Positions 26,891 to 36,411 of a stretch of 64,000 nucleotides of DNA are shown here, piece by piece (position 1 is the stretch's first letter; each line of letters starts with the position of its first letter). The stretch covers positions 13,879,773 to 13,943,772 of the forward strand of contig JALGQZ010000018.1 of NCBI GenBank assembly GCA_023105745.1, in the 5' to 3' direction. Origin of the DNA: Austropuccinia psidii (Eukaryota > Basidiomycota > Pucciniomycetes > Pucciniales > Sphaerophragmiaceae). The notes beneath the pieces were generated by a model. It worked only from the letters and a program-made list of their open reading frames with translations, ran no database searches and was not told the DNA's origin. The translations under genes were made by a program, and so were the position numbers.

Positions 26891-26906
26891 CAATTGAATT
26901 CAATTG
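26891..26906. promoter_or_regulatory. Second 16-bp palindrome in U3
   Basis: CAATTGAATTCAATTG is a perfect palindrome in both copy 1 LTRs. In copy 2 it carries one change (CAGTTGAATTCAATTG). Function unknown; it lies some 650 bp upstream of the TATA box. Confidence 0.4.
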
Positions 26907-27550
26907 AAATGTCAAAATGTGCGTGTGTATTACATAAGTGAACTTTTATTTACATATGAGGTGTCAATTATTACTGTATTGTACTGTACAATTGAATTGA
27001 ATTACATATGTAAATTATAAGTATAATACATGATGAGGAATTAAAGGAAAAATAAATTGGAAAGATTAAATTTGGGGGGGGAAAAGGAACTCCAGCTCTA
27101 AGGGGGAGCTAGACCCCCAAACTCCTTGCTGACAGGCGTGGGATGTCAAAATTCACGCAAAAGTTCATCACTTTTGGCCTGGAATTGAGTTACAGGGTCT
27201 GTGGACTCAATTGATGATGAGGTTTTGATACCAACTGGGGTAGTTTTAGCTGTTGCCAAGAGGGTAAAACTACCCTTAAGATAAAACAATCATAATAAAA
27301 ACAGTTTTAACTGGTTTCTACGCCTCTGACACACATTCTGACGTGTGTTGAAGGCTCTAGGCCTGGTATTGCTATAGCAATGGCTGATTTAAGGGTCTAA
27401 AATAGCTAAAAATGGCTAAAAATGGCTTAAACCAGCCCTTTTTGGTCTAAACCAGGGTTCAATGATGCCATAATTGGCTTTTCTGTTGTCAGACTGTTTT
27501 TCACGACTGACAAGAGTAAATTTTACTTTTGGAGTAAGAGAATTGATGGC

Positions 27551-27558
27551 TATAAAAG
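27551..27558 (+). promoter_or_regulatory. TATA box of copy 1 5' LTR
   Basis: TATAAAAG, conserved at the same place in every LTR of copies 1 and 2 (35782, 49161, 57407). Transcription would be expected to start some 25-40 bp downstream in the pyrimidine-rich stretch around 27580. Confidence 0.6.
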
Positions 27559-28029
27559 AATGTCTTCTTTGCCCCACTTTTCTCTTCATGTTAGAATCTT
27601 TTCCTTTTATTAATTAGTTTAAAACTGTTAAACCAATCAATCAAAGATTCCAACCACCACTTTTAAATCATTTTGATCCTTTTAACCACGTGAAAAAATC
27701 ATTATAATCATTGTTTGTAACTCTTATAATCATTTTTACCCCTGAACCACCCCAAAAGTGAATTAAAGCATCTTTCATCACTGTAAACTTGGTCACTTTG
27801 TTTCCAAATTCACTCTGGTCACTTTTGGGCGTGTTATCTCTTTAATATTCTTTTTAAAGACTTTGTTCTTTAATTCATTGCTTGCAGTTCTTTGCTCAAT
27901 TAATTCCAATTGAAATTGCTCTTGAAGAAATTTCTTTTGTAGCCTTAAAATATCTCTTGTAGAGTATTTTTTGGATAAATTTTTATTGTTGGTAAAACAA
28001 TAAATTTTTATAATATTATTGTTTTATAC

Positions 28030-28036
28030 TAATAAA
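28030..28036 (+). terminator. Possible polyadenylation signal in LTR
   Basis: AATAAAG followed by a second AATAAAA within 20 bp. In the 3' LTR the equivalent sequence near 36261 would direct 3'-end formation. Assigned by motif only. Confidence 0.4.
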
Positions 28037-28175
28037 GCTATAAACAATAAAATTGGCGTGTTTTCTCTTAAAAATAATATTTCATATAATTTTTAATTGA
28101 TTTTTACCTTATACAAATTTTGAGGACAGGAAAAGTACTTGATTTTTAATCAAAGTTTCATATCCACACCTTACA

Positions 28176-28194
28176 TTTGGGGGCCCAGCCGTGA
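28176..28194 (+). promoter_or_regulatory. Putative primer-binding site of copy 1
   Basis: TTTGGGGGCCCAGCCGTGA follows the LTR directly, and copy 2 has the same at 49785-49803. TGGGGGC at 28178 matches the first bases of primer-binding sites that pair with tRNA-Pro, but the rest differs, so the priming tRNA is uncertain. Confidence 0.5.
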
Positions 28195-28410
28195 TATTTT
28201 ACCTGTGACATATTTTTTTTACTCTTTTTAAATCTTTTTTCTTATATTGAAAAATTTAAAAACATATAAAAAATACTTATAATTCAAAAAACCCATAAAA
28301 AATAATTTTTTTCATATTATAAGTGAGGCTTGAATTTTTATTTCTTTTTTTGAAATATCCTTTTTTTACTTAATTAATTGGCTTTTTCATTAATTTTAGT
28401 GTCTGACAAC

Positions 28411-29311
28411 GTGGTAAGACAAGAAAACATTGAAACAGCCTCAACAGTAACCAGCATTATCCCTGCCAGTACTGTTAATTCTGATCATAATAGCACTGTT
28501 ATTGTGACTCAAAATAACCAGCCTGAACCAATATCTTCTGAATTGATTAACTTGGACATAAGTAATACCCTTCAGAAAGCTAAAAATTTGGCCAATAGTA
28601 AGTTTTTGAAGTAAAAATACTATTTTAAGCCTTTTTTAACTATAATTATGCCTTCAACCAGGTCAGGAGCCAGCTACAACCCCTCAAGCAGCTCCCAAAA
28701 AGGTAATAGACGTGATTATGGCAGAGGCCAACCAGGTACAGAAGGAAAAGGGTCAGTTGATGACTTCCAAACAACTAAAATGGGTCATTCTGAAGCTGAT
28801 AATACCATTTTACCTTCAAAAAGAGCTGACACTGCCACAACAAGCCTCTGTGGACATATACAAAGCCAGCCACAGTGCATACAACAATGCACTTCAATTC
28901 AAGGAGTACCAGATCCTTGCAGACCTGTGCAAGAATTGCATGAATTCTTACCTGACAGTAAGAAAATTCTTGGGCCATCCCAACACTTGCAAATTGCTCA
29001 ATGGATGGCATCCATTGATGGAGAAGAAAAACATGATGCTTTTGACACTAGAATGGAGGAAAAACAACCCTCCACCACCCAAACCAGTGCCAAAAACAGC
29101 CCCAGTGGCCAGCAACAGCAATTCCAACGTGAAAAAGCAGCCACAAACTCCAAACAAGGGCAAAGGGAAGGCACCAGCCCCAAAGCCTTACAGCCAGGGC
29201 TACAGAATCCCAAAGATTCAGCAGGATGCCATGGAAAATGTATTTCAGATGTCCAGAACCATGATGGAATTACAGAAGAAGGAGGAAGCTAGATTAAGGT
29301 TCCAGAAATGA
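28411..29311 (+). CDS. ORF1 of gypsy copy 1, two exons (28411-28597, 28662-29311), start codon lost
   Basis: In copy 2 the frame opens with ATG in a good context (A at -3, G at +4); here that codon is GTG, so this copy probably lacks normal initiation. Exon 1 (62 codons plus 1 nt) is Ser/Thr/Asn-rich. Splicing at GTAAGT (28598) and CAG (28661) joins it in frame to exon 2, giving 278 residues. Exon 2 has a Cys-containing central part ([13 protein letters not shown]), a Pro/Lys-rich basic stretch and a C-terminal charged helix ([16 protein letters not shown]). No known domain was recognised; a nucleic-acid-binding Gag-like accessory protein is a guess. The TGA at 29309 overlaps the ATG of ORF2 (ATGA). 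Between copies, 12 of about 27 codon changes in exon 2 are synonymous in this frame, more than in the overlapping frame. Confidence 0.6.
28598..28661 (+). other. 64-nt intron in ORF1
   Basis: Donor GTAAGT, a TTTTTTAAC branch-like stretch and acceptor AACCAG. It has the same length and both splice sites in copy 2 (50208-50271). Removal joins two open frames exactly in phase; retention ends ORF1 at TAA 28612-28614. It contains the ATG (28648) of the alternative frame. Confidence 0.65.
28648..29292 (+). CDS. Alternative overlapping frame, upstream extension of gag-pol (interrupted by TAG in copy 1)
   Basis: Starts at an ATG inside the intron, 14 nt before exon 2, and reads a Ser/Gln/Asn-rich, probably disordered peptide beginning [12 protein letters not shown]. 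It is in frame with the 1754-codon gag-pol ORF, and in copy 2 (50258) it runs into it without a stop. In copy 1 one CAG to TAG change (29290-29292) cuts it. It fully overlaps ORF1 exon 2 in another frame. It would be read from unspliced RNA. It may be translated as a gag-pol extension, or merely be kept open; between copies it accumulates mostly amino-acid-changing differences, so its sequence is poorly constrained. Confidence 0.4.
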   Translation: MPSTRSGASYNPSSSSQKGNRRDYGRGQPGTEGKGSVDDFQTTKMGHSEADNTILPSKRADTATTSLCGHIQSQPQCIQQCTSIQGVPDPCRPVQELHEFLPDSKKILGPSQHLQIAQWMASIDGEEKHDAFDTRMEEKQPSTTQTSAKNSPSGQQQQFQREKAATNSKQGQREGTSPKALQPGLQNPKDSAGCHGKCISDVQNHDGITEEGGS

Positions 29312-32300
29312 TTTCTGACATATTTGATTCCATCCCAGAGTTGTATAATGCTATAAATGACGTGAAAAAACATCTCTCTGATAAAAATGAAACCATTTGT
29401 AACAACATTAAAACAAACAACCTGAGTCTGTGCCAAATTAATGAAACACTTATGTGTTTTGAAAAAGTTTTGAGAACAATTAAAAATTCCAATAATGATA
29501 ATTCTTCTAACAATAAAATAAATGAACAATCTGCCATTATTAAAGAATTAACAGATAAATATTCTAAATTCAATATTGATGACATAATTGAAACAAGAAC
29601 TAAACAAGCCATAAATATTATCAAGACAGATAACAAGAAATTCCTTGATGACATTTCAAATTCATTTACTGAAGTAAAGACATATACCATTGCCTTGAAA
29701 AAGTGTTTTGATGCTTCACAAGAAGAAGTATCAAAATTATCAATGAAATTGAATCAAGTCACTGCTGATAATACAAGACAGACAGAGTTATGGCAAGAAC
29801 TTAGACATAAAGAAGACATGTATAAAATTGAAGTAATAAATTTAATACAAAGCTTCCAACATGAATACAGAAATTCCCAAAGGTGTAGCAACAGTAAAAT
29901 GAATGACATTGAACAAATACTGAACACCTTACCAAGAATGTCTACACCTCTAAATCAAAATGAGGGCACAAGAATTTCAAATCCACAAGTATTGGATCCT
30001 GATAATTCACAATTAAAAAATGAATTATCCACTTCTTTTCATAACTTGGGACCATCAATGGGCCAAGCACTCTTGAAAGAAGTTCCAAAACTTAAAGAAT
30101 GGCCTCACTTCAGTGGTGAAGGAGAGTATGACCATATGGAATTCATTAGAGGTATTGACATGATCAAAGAGGATTTTGAATTACCAGACAGATTGGTAAC
30201 AGCCAGGTTTAACACCTTGTTTACCAGATCAGCTCACAGATGGTACATCAAAATAAGACAAGCACATGGACACCAGAGTTGGACTTGGTGGAAAACCCAA
30301 ATCATCAACAAATGGGCAAATGATGCTTGGAGGTTTAAAGTTGAAACAGCCTTTGAATCTGCCAAATTTAATGCTGATAAAGACAGAGCTTTACCATGGT
30401 TTTGCCAACAAAAGGACAGATTAACAGCATTATATCCTGACATTTCAGAGTTTATGATCCATAGAAAAATTCTGAGACAATGTGGAGGTGACTTAGAGCA
30501 TGCTGTCAAAAGCAGGACTACTGAACAATCTTCAGCAGAAGATATTATCAATATACTAGAAGAAGTAACCACCAGAACCAAAATTGGTTCTAGTAGGGTG
30601 AATCTCAAAACAAGGTTTAATACACCTTGGAAAGATTCTGTGGACAAAAACCCCAAAGAAAATTCTGGTAATATTAAATATAAATCTGCAGACACAGTCA
30701 GAAAATGCCATATTTGCCAAAGCACCACCCATTTAGCCAATACATGTCCAAAGAGGGGGAAAATCAATGAAATTGACATTGAAAAGGAACCAAATGTTGA
30801 AAAAGAAGACATAATTGAAGACAATTCAGATGATAAGTCATCCATATTTTCTGAATCTTCAAAAGATATAGAAAATATCAATGCCACTTTTGACATCATG
30901 GAATCCTATTCCCACTTACCACAATTGAGCAATGGTCAAGTTGATTTATCAAAAGTTCAAGATGCACAACTTATGAAGACAAAACCAAACAGAGGAAAAG
31001 GTTATACAGCTGGTAACTCCTGTATAACAGAAGTGGTAATTGACAACAAGCCCACCAAACTCTTGCTTGACCCAGGAGCCTTCTGCTCTTGTGTTGGAAA
31101 ATCCTTTCTTAAGACCTGTGTGCCAAATTTTGAAGACCAATTGTTACCAATTGATGGTTTAAAATTCAACAGTGCAAGTAACCCAATGAAAGCATTGGGA
31201 ATCTTTGAGATCAATATCATATTCCCACACATAAATGGGAATTTAAGGATCACAGTTGAATTTGTTGTTATGGAAAATTGCTCTAGTACCCATTTTATAT
31301 TGGGAAATGACTATTTGATCATGTATGGGATAGATTTACATAATAACAAAGACAGATACTTTACAATTGGAGACAATAAGCGCCAGAAATTTGCCTTTTT
31401 ACCATTTAAAAGACAAATTACAGTAAACAAAGTATCACCAGTCAACTTAGAGTTAGAAAAATTCAAGTCTGAACAGTTAAATGAGGCTGAGATAAGCCTT
31501 CATCTGACTGATAAACAAGAAAATGAACTTTCTTCCCTTTTGTATGACCACAAAGGAGCATTTGCTACAGACAAAGAACCTCTGGGAGCAATTATTGGTC
31601 ATGAAGTTGACATCATTCTTAACATTGAGAGACCTTATCCACCTCTCTTAAGAAGACCTGCTTATCCAGCAAGTCCAAAATCAAGAGAAGCTCTAGAAAT
31701 TCATATCAAAGAACTTCTAGACCTTGGTGTAATAAGAAAAGTAGGCCACAATGAGGAAGTAGAAATAACTACACCAGTCATAGTGGCGTGGCATAATGGA
31801 AAATCCAGAATGGTTGGGGACTTTAGAGCTCTGAACACTTACACTGTTCCAGACAGATACCCAATACCAAAAATCCAAATTGCCCTTACTCAAATATCTC
31901 AAGAAGTGAATATAACCACTATGGATGCCCTTAAAGGATTCCATCAAAATGTGGTAACACCAAGAGCAAGAAAATACTTGAGAATTATTGTTCATTGTGG
32001 AGTGTATGAATACTTAAGGATGCCCTTTGGTATCAAAAATGCACTTTCACACTTCCAAAGAATGATGAATGAAATCTTCCCTGAAGAACTCTCAGAGGGA
32101 TGGTTAATCATTTACATTGATGACATTATTATCTGTTCAAAGACTTGGGAGGAGCACATGTACAGACTATCAAGAGTTTTGACAAAAATCCAATCATTAA
32201 ACATGAAAATCTCCTTGAAGAAATGTCATTTTGTATTTAAAGAACTTAAGGCACTAGGACATGTTGTATCTGGTTTGTCCCTTGGAATTGATAAAAACAA

Positions 32301-34572
32301 AGTTGCAGCAGTATTGTTAAAACCCATGCCTCAGAATAAGAAGGAAATTCAGTCATTCTTGGGTTTTGCAGGATATTACAGGCAACACATTAAAGACTTT
32401 GCATCCATAGCAAGACCACTTTATAAGTTGTGTGACAAAGACACAGTATTTGAGATGACTGTTGACAGAGTCAAAGCTTTTGAATCTCTAAGAGAAGGAT
32501 TGACCACTGCTCCACTCTTACTGATGCCAGACTTTAAATTACCTTTCAAACTGTATATTGATGCATCAGGGGATGGACTAGGTGCTGCACTTCACCAAGT
32601 TCAGATCATAAATGACAAACCTGTAGAAGGACCAATATGTTTCATATCCAGACAAATCAAACCAACTGAAGCCAGATATGGAGCAAGTCAAATGGAATGT
32701 CTATGCCTTGTCTGGGCCTTGGAGAAATTGAACTATTTCTTAGAGGGATGTGTTTTTGAAGTAATAACAGATTGTACAGCTGTGAAATCACTTTTAAACA
32801 TGAAAACACCTAACAGACACATGCTCAGATGGCAAATAGCCATACAAGAATACAGAGGCAATATGACTATTGTTCATAAGGATGGGAATATTCATAAGAA
32901 TGCAGATGGACTAAGCAGATGGCCATTACCAAATAACATTGATAATCATGCTTATGTTCCAGAAGAAGCTTCACCACAAATTCCAATAGAAGGAATAAGT
33001 GTTACAGACTTGAACACCCCCTTCTTTGAAGAATTCAGAAATAGTTACACTCAAGATAAGAATTGTAGCATCTTATGCCAATTACTTAACAAAGACTGTA
33101 AAGACAACTCTCTAATACATGCCTTGGATGAAGTATGGAGAAAATCTTATAATGAAGGAAGATTTCACCTACTGGATGGTATAATTTACCACAGAACCAA
33201 GCACACATGTGTCATGACAGTTGTAGACAGGTCATTAATCAATCTTGTACTGAAAGAATGCCATGATAGTCCCTTTTCAGGACATCTTTCTGAAGACAGA
33301 ACAAGAGAGAAAATGAAGACCTGCATATGGTGGCCAATGTGGCAAAAAGATGTTGCAGAGTATTGCAAAACCTGTGACAGATGCCAAAAGGCAAATAAAT
33401 CCACTGGCAAAAGACTTGGAAATATGATGAAAATCCAAGAACCAAACAGACCTTGGGAAATTATCCATATGGATTGGGTAACTGGCCTACCACCAGGAGG
33501 TGACAGGAGCTATAATGCTTGCCTAGTAATTGTGGACAGATTCAGTAAAACTCCAATCTTTTTACCATGTCACAAAGATGATACAGCCATGGATACAGCT
33601 CTTCTGATATGGAATAGAGTAGTGTCATGGACTGGGATATTTACAAATATCATCAGTGATAGAGATCCCAAATTCACTTCAGCACTATGGACAAATCTTC
33701 ACCAATTATTTGGCACTAAACTGTCTTTCTCTACAGCCTACCACCCACAAACTGATGGCCTGGCTGAAAGAATGATCCAAACCTTAGAGGACATGGTGAG
33801 AAGATTTTGTGCATATGGCCTTGAATTCAAAGATTGTGATGGATTTACCCATGATTGGTGTACTCTGTTACCAGCACTGGAATTAGCATATAAAACATCA
33901 ATCCATGCTAGTACCAATCAGACTCCTGCTGTTCTAGAAAAAGGATGGAACCCCAAGTTACCCCAAGACTCCTTGAGGAAAGACTTAATTGAAATACATC
34001 CCACAGCTGCTAGCTTCAAAGGAATGCTAGACAAAGCTAGAAAGCATGCAGTAAGGTGCATGGAGGACTCTTTTGCATATGCTAAAGACAAATGGGATAA
34101 ATCTCATGCAACTCCAGATTTCAAAGTGGGGGATCTAGTTCTTGTATCCACCACTAATTTCAATAACATCAAAGGATGTAAAAAGTTGAAAGACTCCTTT
34201 GCAGGACCTTTTGGGATTAAGGCCCTCCATGGAGAAAATGCTGTTGAAGTAGAGTTATCTGAAGAACTTAGCAATAAGCACCCTACATTTCCAGTGAGCT
34301 TGATAAAACCATATAAATCTAGTGATGCTGAGAAATTTCCCTTGAGGGATAAGGTTCCCCAAGTTATACCTCCTATTGAGACATCTGGTACTAAGAAAAT
34401 AACCAAAGTTCTTAAAGAAAGGAAATTAAGAACCAAGAAAGTAAGGGAATACCTTGTTAGGTACAGTGACCCAACTTGTGAAGATGAATGGTTAGAAGAA
34501 AAAGATATACCAGAAGCTACCAAACTCCTGAGGAGATTCAGACACACTAGAAACACCAATATTACAAAGTAA
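29308..34572 (+). CDS. gag-pol polyprotein of gypsy copy 1 (1754 aa)
   Basis: Domains in order: coiled-coil-rich N-terminus (1-230); capsid-like region with [14 protein letters not shown]...TWWKTQI (about 250-420); CCHC knuckle C-x2-C-x4-H-x4-C from residue 467; retropepsin with D588 in DPGA instead of the usual D[ST]GA and an ILGND flap-side motif near 664; reverse transcriptase with D873 and YIDD 936-939; RNase H starting near D1085; integrase with H1319, H1326, C1353, C1356 and the D1389, D1451, E1487 triad (35 residues between the last two); and a C-terminal chromodomain-like tail (about 1690-1745, [10 protein letters not shown]...[10 protein letters not shown]). Frame fully open. A Leu replaces the Pro expected in the NAP[ST]xFQR motif of RT (copy 2 keeps Pro). 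The ATG overlaps the stop of ORF1, so stop-restart translation or read-through from the alternative frame is plausible. Confidence 0.93.
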   Translation: MISDIFDSIPELYNAINDVKKHLSDKNETICNNIKTNNLSLCQINETLMCFEKVLRTIKNSNNDNSSNNKINEQSAIIKELTDKYSKFNIDDIIETRTKQAINIIKTDNKKFLDDISNSFTEVKTYTIALKKCFDASQEEVSKLSMKLNQVTADNTRQTELWQELRHKEDMYKIEVINLIQSFQHEYRNSQRCSNSKMNDIEQILNTLPRMSTPLNQNEGTRISNPQVLDPDNSQLKNELSTSFHNLGPSMGQALLKEVPKLKEWPHFSGEGEYDHMEFIRGIDMIKEDFELPDRLVTARFNTLFTRSAHRWYIKIRQAHGHQSWTWWKTQIINKWANDAWRFKVETAFESAKFNADKDRALPWFCQQKDRLTALYPDISEFMIHRKILRQCGGDLEHAVKSRTTEQSSAEDIINILEEVTTRTKIGSSRVNLKTRFNTPWKDSVDKNPKENSGNIKYKSADTVRKCHICQSTTHLANTCPKRGKINEIDIEKEPNVEKEDIIEDNSDDKSSIFSESSKDIENINATFDIMESYSHLPQLSNGQVDLSKVQDAQLMKTKPNRGKGYTAGNSCITEVVIDNKPTKLLLDPGAFCSCVGKSFLKTCVPNFEDQLLPIDGLKFNSASNPMKALGIFEINIIFPHINGNLRITVEFVVMENCSSTHFILGNDYLIMYGIDLHNNKDRYFTIGDNKRQKFAFLPFKRQITVNKVSPVNLELEKFKSEQLNEAEISLHLTDKQENELSSLLYDHKGAFATDKEPLGAIIGHEVDIILNIERPYPPLLRRPAYPASPKSREALEIHIKELLDLGVIRKVGHNEEVEITTPVIVAWHNGKSRMVGDFRALNTYTVPDRYPIPKIQIALTQISQEVNITTMDALKGFHQNVVTPRARKYLRIIVHCGVYEYLRMPFGIKNALSHFQRMMNEIFPEELSEGWLIIYIDDIIICSKTWEEHMYRLSRVLTKIQSLNMKISLKKCHFVFKELKALGHVVSGLSLGIDKNKVAAVLLKPMPQNKKEIQSFLGFAGYYRQHIKDFASIARPLYKLCDKDTVFEMTVDRVKAFESLREGLTTAPLLLMPDFKLPFKLYIDASGDGLGAALHQVQIINDKPVEGPICFISRQIKPTEARYGASQMECLCLVWALEKLNYFLEGCVFEVITDCTAVKSLLNMKTPNRHMLRWQIAIQEYRGNMTIVHKDGNIHKNADGLSRWPLPNNIDNHAYVPEEASPQIPIEGISVTDLNTPFFEEFRNSYTQDKNCSILCQLLNKDCKDNSLIHALDEVWRKSYNEGRFHLLDGIIYHRTKHTCVMTVVDRSLINLVLKECHDSPFSGHLSEDRTREKMKTCIWWPMWQKDVAEYCKTCDRCQKANKSTGKRLGNMMKIQEPNRPWEIIHMDWVTGLPPGGDRSYNACLVIVDRFSKTPIFLPCHKDDTAMDTALLIWNRVVSWTGIFTNIISDRDPKFTSALWTNLHQLFGTKLSFSTAYHPQTDGLAERMIQTLEDMVRRFCAYGLEFKDCDGFTHDWCTLLPALELAYKTSIHASTNQTPAVLEKGWNPKLPQDSLRKDLIEIHPTAASFKGMLDKARKHAVRCMEDSFAYAKDKWDKSHATPDFKVGDLVLVSTTNFNNIKGCKKLKDSFAGPFGIKALHGENAVEVELSEELSNKHPTFPVSLIKPYKSSDAEKFPLRDKVPQVIPPIETSGTKKITKVLKERKLRTKKVREYLVRYSDPTCEDEWLEEKDIPEATKLLRRFRHTRNTNITK

Positions 34573-34584
34573 TATTCTTTTTTT

Positions 34585-34596
34585 AGGGGGAGGGAA
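34585..34596 (+). promoter_or_regulatory. Polypurine tract of copy 1
   Basis: AGGGGGAGGGAA abuts the 3' LTR, the standard position of the plus-strand primer. Copy 2 has AGGGGGAGGGGA at 56193-56204. Confidence 0.85.
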
Positions 34597-36406
34597 TGTG
34601 AGCCTTAGAGGTAATTTCATATACCCAAAAGACCACAAATATAAAAAATAACATATTAATATAAATAAAATAAATTTATTTATATTATTAAAATAAAAAT
34701 CAAAATATAAATATAAAATTATATTAAAAATAAAAAATTAATTATAATTTAAAAATAAAAACTACATTAAATTTTGTAAATATAAAATTACATTTATACT
34801 TGAAAAAATTAAGTAAAAATGAAACTTTAACAAAATTGTGAAAAAATAAATAAATTTGGAAAAAAGTTAAATAAAATTTATTATAACTTTTTATCCTATA
34901 AATAAACATATAAAATTTATTTCACCATTGGATTCCTCATAAAAAATCAGGTGGGGTCACCTCTGAGTGAAATTCTTGTAACTCAACTCTAAATAAGATT
35001 AAATTAAGTTTTTAGTATTTTCAATACAAAAGTTGAAGATCCTCAAAACCTTAATTTAATTCACACCACATGTGGTGTTAACCATCAATTTTTGTGTTAA
35101 AATTGAGGTGTTGTGTTTAGCTTAGAAGTTATGAGGAATTGAAGTATTTTCAATTGAATTCAATTGAAATGTCAAAATGTGCGCGTGTATTACATAAGTG
35201 AACTTTTATTTACATATGAGGTGTCAATTATTACTGTATTGTACTGTACAATTGAATTGAATTACATATGTAAATTATAAGTATAATACATGATGAGGAA
35301 TTAAAGGAAAAATAAATTGGAAAGATTAAATTTGGGGGGGAAAAGGAACTCCAGCTCTAAGGGGGAGCTAGACCCCCAAAATCCTTGCTGACAGGCGTGG
35401 GATGTCAAAATTCACGCAAAAGCTCATCACTTTTGGCCTGGAATTGAGTTACAGGGTCTGTGGACTCAATTGATGATGAGGTAGTTTTAGCTGTTGCCAA
35501 GAGGGTAAAACTACCCTTAAGATGAAACAATCATAATAAAAACAGTTTTAACTGGTTTCTACGCCTCTGACACACATTCTGACGTGTTTTGAAGGCTCTA
35601 GGCCTGGTATTGCTATAGCAATGGCTGATTTAAGGGTCTAAAATGGCTAAAAATGGCTTAAACCAGCCCTTTTTGGTCTAAACCAGGGTTCAATGATGCC
35701 ATAATTGGCTTTTCTGTTGTCAGACTGTTTTTCACGACTGACAAGAGTAAATTTTACTTTTGTAGTAAGAGAATTGATGGCTATAAAAGAATGTCTTCTT
35801 TGCCCCACTTTTCTCTTCATGTTAGAATCTTTTCCTTTTATTAATTAGTTTAAAACTGTTAAACCAATCAATCAAAGATTCCAACCACCACTTTTAAATC
35901 ATTTTAATCCTTTTAACCACGTGAAAAAATCATTATAATCATTGTTTGTAACTCTTATAATCATTTTTACCCCTGAACCACCCCAAAAGTGAATTAAAGC
36001 ATCTTTCATCACTGTAAACTTTGTCACTTTGTTTCCAAATTCACTCTGGTCACTTTTGGGCGTGTTATCTCTTTAATATTCTTTTTAAAGACTTTGTTCT
36101 TTAATTCATTGCTTGCAGTTCTTTGCTCAATTAATTCCAATTGAAATTGCTCTTGAAGAAATTTCTTTTGTAGCCTTAAAATATCTCTTGTAGAGTATTT
36201 TTTGGATAAATTTTTATTGTTGGTAAAACAATAAATTTTTATAATATTATTGTTTTATACTAATAAAGTTATAAACAATAAAATTGGCGTGTTTTCTCTT
36301 AAAAATAATATTTCATACTATTTTTAATTGATTTTTACCTTATACAAATTTTGAGGACAGGAAAAGTACTTGATTTTTAATCAAAGTTTCATATCCACAC
36401 CTTACA
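34597..36406 (+). repeat. Copy 1 3' LTR
   Basis: 1810 bp, same ends as the 5' LTR. It lacks an 18-bp stretch after GATGAGG (near 35481), one GCTAAAAATG unit (near 35643) and one G of the G-run. TATA box at 35782 and palindrome at 35063-35078 are kept. Confidence 0.95.
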
Positions 36407-36411
36407 GCAAG
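36407..36411 (+). repeat. Target-site duplication, right, GCAAG
   Basis: Matches 26332-26336. Confidence 0.95.

Larger units (their letters stand above)
26337..28175 (+). repeat. Copy 1 5' LTR
   Basis: 1839 bp, from TGTGAGCC to CCTTACA. The first ~300 bp are extremely A-rich. Further in lie two perfect 16-bp palindromes (26803-26818, 26891-26906), a TATA box (27551-27558) and an AATAAAG signal near 28030. By analogy U3 would run to about 27580, with R and U5 after it. Confidence 0.95.
26337..36406 (+). mobile_element. Ty3/gypsy chromovirus-type LTR retrotransposon, copy 1 (10,070 bp)
   Basis: Complete element: LTRs 26337-28175 and 34597-36406 (TGTGAG...CTTACA), flanking GCAAG duplications, a putative primer-binding site, a first ORF with an intron, a 1754-codon gag-pol ORF with all enzymatic domains in gypsy order (protease, RT, RNase H, integrase, C-terminal chromodomain-like tail) and a polypurine tract. 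The two LTRs differ by about 19 substitutions plus three length changes (18 bp, 10 bp and 1 bp) by hand count, so insertion was relatively recent. Lesions: the start of ORF1 is GTG, the overlapping frame carries a TAG, and a conserved RT Pro is Leu. Confidence 0.97.

Noticed and set aside
30234..30899. 221-codon minus-strand ORF inside gag-pol of copy 1 (and the similar 50608-51300 in copy 2)
   Set aside because: It is antisense to a constrained coding frame; its Ser/Leu-rich composition follows from the sense codons, and it has no promoter or motif.
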